Shown one piece after another: positions 60,773 through 64,000 of a DNA stretch of 64,000 nucleotides. Made by a program: the position numbers and the translations under genes. Within the stretch, counting starts at the first letter, position 1, and the number at the start of each line of letters is the position of its first letter. The notes below the pieces were generated by a model that did not search any database, was not told the DNA's origin, and saw only the letters and a list, made by a program, of their open reading frames with translations. This stretch comes from Ridgeia piscesae. Taxonomy: Eukaryota; Annelida; Polychaeta; Sabellida; Siboglinidae. The stretch is from the NCBI GenBank assembly GCA_025642075.2, contig JAODUO010001596.1:38501-102500 (forward strand). The letters are read 5' to 3'.

Positions 60773-62049
60773 TCCACATCGTATACGGCCAACCCTACAG
60801 CAAACCCAGTGTGACCGTAAAAGGCGTGTGGTTTCTGGTGAGGAGAACAGTAGAACTATTGATCAATGCCCCTGTTTCAAAGCAAACTGCCCTCTCCTTT
60901 TTCAGCACACACGTAGGTTGTCAACATTTGTGACCTCTGTCATTTCCAAGTATAGTGCCAGTAATGACGTGAGTTATTGTAGGTATACTTAATTGGTTTT
61001 TGACTTTTCGACTACCGATTGGCCTCTAAAGAGGTAAGATTCCGATCATATTCCCTGGGCCAGCACTTCGAGGTGTTAAAAGAAAGGGCCGAAACAGGAG
61101 ACAAGTTGCTGCGCCGATCGGAGCGACATCGGTTGCTGTCGCTCCCGTACATCGCACATATTGCGTAATGTTTTACCGGGCGACGATCGTGGGGCGCGGC
61201 AGAGACTTATTGTCAGCGCACGTGTGGCTGTACATCGAACGATCAAGCGGTGTGCCGTTTATGTTGCGCGCAACGCAAAGTCCAAAGAAGCGCATTTAAC
61301 ATGTTCTAATCTGATAAAGTTCTAAATACTGGTTTAATTCGGAAGAAAGCATGTTGCTGAGAACTTGAATTACAGTGAAAATCGTCGAGGAGGCATCAAT
61401 TGACGGCTTGTTACTCCGACTAGATCGCCCGGACTTGAACCAACACTGTGACTTTTAAGGTGGGTGAAGGCTGAGCAGAACTTAACTACACTTTGTTCAA
61501 CTCGCACAAGGGCATAGTCCCGACGCCAATATATGATAGTTGTACCTTTGTTTACTAAATTGTTTAAATCGGTCTTGACAAGCAAGGTAAACATCGCTTT
61601 AATGCTCACTGTTGTCACTTTTGTAATTCGTGTTTGTGTAGCTTGCCCATGGCTCAGATGCATTATTTTATAAATTGATGAAAAGAAAGAACACGTCGTT
61701 GACGTTGTACTCAGTTGTAGGCATTGATCTACTACGGCGAAACATGTGAAACCTTATTTCATTAAGGGTAATGTTAATATGACATCCAGTACAACAAAAT
61801 TGGGGATTCTATTTACAGTCTACAATATTAAGACCTCCATTCGCAAATGTGTTTAATAGTGATTCTCTTTCCAAAGCTTCGTGTTTGCTGTTCCAAATAA
61901 ACGAACATGCTAATTTGTTCAATTTGTTTCACCTTGTTTGGCACTAAAATAAATTCCCTATGTACCAATTGGAGCTGCACACCACAAAATGCAAGATAAC
62001 ATTTTCCCCTCTAAACGATAACTTTCTCCTGATGTATAACTTCACACAT
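60771..62049. other. Unassigned spacer
   Basis: Unique-looking sequence with balanced composition. No frame has a recognisable domain. A B-box-like ggttcaagtcc (minus strand, 61441-61431) has no A box at the right distance. Confidence 0.4.
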
Positions 62050-62660
62050 GTTTCGAATTTAGAAATAATTTTCATCGAAGTCCTTTTATTGGTGTCTGTC
62101 GTGTTGGTACAGTTTTTTGGGAAATCTTTAATCCATTTTAAATCAACTGATTCATCTGAACATGCTCACCAGCGTCCAAGCCACATACCAATGGTTTTTT
62201 CCTTGTTGAGACTGGCGAATTGCCATCCCCACATATCGCTCCACCCAGGTAGACAAACTAAACTGTGTCTGCTTCGGCTTCTACCCGTCCAGGTTTAATT
62301 CTTTCTCTTTCCGTCTAGGTCGGATCCCATCTACATTACCTCTGTCTTCTCCAATCTTACTCTCGGTACATGTCTGCTGAATATATATTTTCATTTTATC
62401 TGCAGATCTTGGACATCTGCTTCCCCATCCGCTACTACTGCCAGTCATCTGAGTACGATAATTTTCGGAGTACGTTTTTGGCATGAGTCTTCCTGCTCAT
62501 CAGTTCCACCACAGCAATAAACAACAATGGGCTCAAGGCGCTCCCTGTGTCAGGCCAACATTTACATTGAACTCTCCTGACACTTCCGGTCCACACAGCA
62601 CCATGCTTTTCGTGTACTCACACGTCCCCTCCACCATACTGACCTCCCCCCTGGAACCCC
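62050..62660 (-). pseudogene. LINE reverse-transcriptase fragment
   Basis: On the minus strand, in shifting frames: EFNVNVGLTQGA then LSPLLFIAVVELMSRK (RT motif B region), a degraded YADD-like region near 62450, then FVYLGGAICGDGNS (about 62245). This is the order of an RT palm and thumb of the same general family as 2880-3425. It has many frame breaks. Confidence 0.6.
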
Positions 62661-62724
62661 CATCCACCTAAATGTTGCCATTGTTATTTCTCGTGGGATT
62701 GCATCATATGAATCAACGAATGCA

Positions 62725-62962
62725 TGGCTGCCTGGTTGCCTGGTTGCCTGGCAGCCTGGTTGCCTGGTTGCCTGGCTGCCTGGTTGCCTGGCTGCCTGGT
62801 TGCCTGGTTGCCTGGCTGCCTGGCTGCCTGGCTGCCTGGCAGGTTGGCAGGTTGGCAGGTTGGCAGGTTGGCAGGTTGGCAGGTTGGCAGATTGGCAGAT
62901 TGGCAGGTTGGCTGGTTGGCTGGTTGGCTGGTAGGCTGGTTGGCTGGTAGGCTGGTTGGTTA
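62725..62962 (+). repeat. Octamer minisatellite with a unit switch
   Basis: Units tgcctggt (with gcctggca variants) from 62725 to about 62838, then aggttggc to about 62905, then ggctggtt. An 8-bp unit makes all three frames give the same eight-residue repeat (WLPGCLVA, later WQVGRLAG), explaining the parallel open frames. Confidence 0.95.
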
Positions 62963-64000
62963 ATTGATTCGAGTGAATAAATATTCGTTTATTTGTTGGT
63001 CGATCGGTCGATTAATTGAAATGGTTGATTCATTGATTCTTTTACTGAGTAACTGAATAGTTGAATGACTACTGCGCCAGTCAGACTTTATGTATAACAT
63101 TATACATTCACTTCAAATGTATCGCATTACCTAATTCAGCTGGATAGCTCTTACTTTTTAGTCTTAGTTTGTTAGCTCTATCCGTAATTCATTGCTTTAA
63201 CACGAACAATATATTAAGATGTATCAGCGGCTTTACTTGAACGTTCCAATATTTGACACGTATGATTACACCATTGTATTACACTAACAACGCAGTATCG
63301 TGTCGTCCACTGACTACAGTCAGAGGGTTTGAATCGATCTGGCTCCTCTTATGTAACAACATCTGTTGAGCTAGTGTAGCCTTAGTGCGCATCACAGTGG
63401 AGGGCATAGCGTAGAAAGGCAGCACTGCTCGTGTGTGTGTATGCCTTGTGATTTCGGCACACACGTACGCAAGTTCTAGCAGCAAAGATGTCATGCTTCA
63501 AGCTTGACGTCGGGATTTGTGTAACAAGCGTTCTGACCTACTTAAGAATTGGTTCAGTGTGCAACTGCGACAACAGATGGACTAAAAAATGACACTGTGG
63601 AAGGTTGGTCATCCGCAAGTTTGCAATATAATTATATTCCACGCACTGCTGGTGGGAACACTGTATTAATAAAGTATCTTCTACAGTGATCACCACTCCA
63701 TTGTGAGAAACTGATAGCCACATGTAATACTTTAATCACGAAACGCCCTAGATAATTTAATTATCGTATAAATAATATTAGTAGACTCTCATTTTTTACA
63801 ATTATTTCCAACGCACTGATGTGATGTAAATTACATTCCCCGCACGATAAGAACTATTGTTGGTAGTATTGCAACCCGGTGTTTGTTCCTGTGAATGTCA
63901 ACATAACTTAATCATTTGATAAATATATCAATAAACATTAAGTGCGGACCTACCGTGAGCCATATTGTTTCCGTGTCGTCCTTCCGTCTTTGAACATCAA
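62963..64000. other. Unassigned spacer
   Basis: Starts with further short tgattcattgatt-like repeats to 63070, then ordinary sequence with no recognised gene. Confidence 0.4.

Noticed and set aside
59846..60933. Long open frames of Gly/Arg/Glu or Ser/Leu/Pro on both strands
   Set aside because: They come from the purine tract, where stop codons are rare by composition; several overlapping frames are open at once.
61431..61441. Isolated B-box (ggttcaagtcc, minus strand)
   Set aside because: No A box or cloverleaf at the right distance.
62672..62963. WLPGCLVA repeat protein
   Set aside because: Octamer repeat gives the same peptide in all frames; no coding evidence.

Overview
The window is animal (metazoan) nuclear DNA, most likely from a marine invertebrate; the species cannot be read from the sequence. 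The grounds are: no dense operon-like gene order, AT-rich spacers, long (TA)n and (TG)n microsatellites, a tRNA-derived SINE, several non-LTR retrotransposon clades (CR1, RTE and a jockey/I-type LINE), hAT-type DNA transposons and large minisatellites. I see no complete, convincingly functional host gene. Almost everything identifiable is mobile or repetitive.

Layout. 1-1197 is one copy of a repeat whose second copy lies at 51575-52636; only the first carries a 370-bp MITE. 2.9-3.4 kb is a LINE fragment. 4.8-5.45 kb is a CR1 3' end. 7.5-11.7 kb is a nest: a truncated hAT-type element, then a complete one with an 8-bp target duplication, itself containing a CR1 copy and an older nested hAT-type element. 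12.7-16.7 kb is a near full-length but heavily frameshifted CR1 (zinc-finger/SGNH-esterase ORF1 plus EN-RT ORF2). 17.2-20.3 kb is an RTE whose single ORF has only one visible stop, inserted into the 3' end of another LINE. 22.2-24.1 kb is a long-inverted-repeat element. 24.2-29.1 kb is a decayed two-ORF LINE on the minus strand. 29.2-31.3 kb holds a second family of long inverted repeats. 31.5-32.0 kb is a SINE with a 142-bp palindrome inside it. 33.7-34.4 kb has an unrecognised tryptophan-rich, acidic-tailed ORF. 37.1-39.4 kb is a foldback-like element with inverted tandem arrays. 40.2-47.2 kb is bounded by matching inverted ends with TTAA and contains another hAT nest and a SINE. 48.5-51.0 kb is degenerate tandem repeats with a broken Myb/SANT-like domain.

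52.6-54.55 kb is the most interesting segment. It is a compact plus-strand module of three adjoining reading frames: an A32/FtsK-type packaging ATPase, a small basic pX-like protein with a glycine/hydrophobic tail, and a third acidic/coil protein. This looks like a broken piece of a Polinton/adintovirus-like integrated virus. It abuts a 5.2-kb minisatellite with a 21-bp unit (54.7-59.9 kb) and an 850-bp purine tract (59.9-60.8 kb). The right end has another LINE fragment and an octamer minisatellite.

The genes do not form a host pathway. What ties them together is insertion history: CR1 into hAT, hAT into hAT, RTE into LINE, hAT into SINE, all readable from sister copies in the same window.
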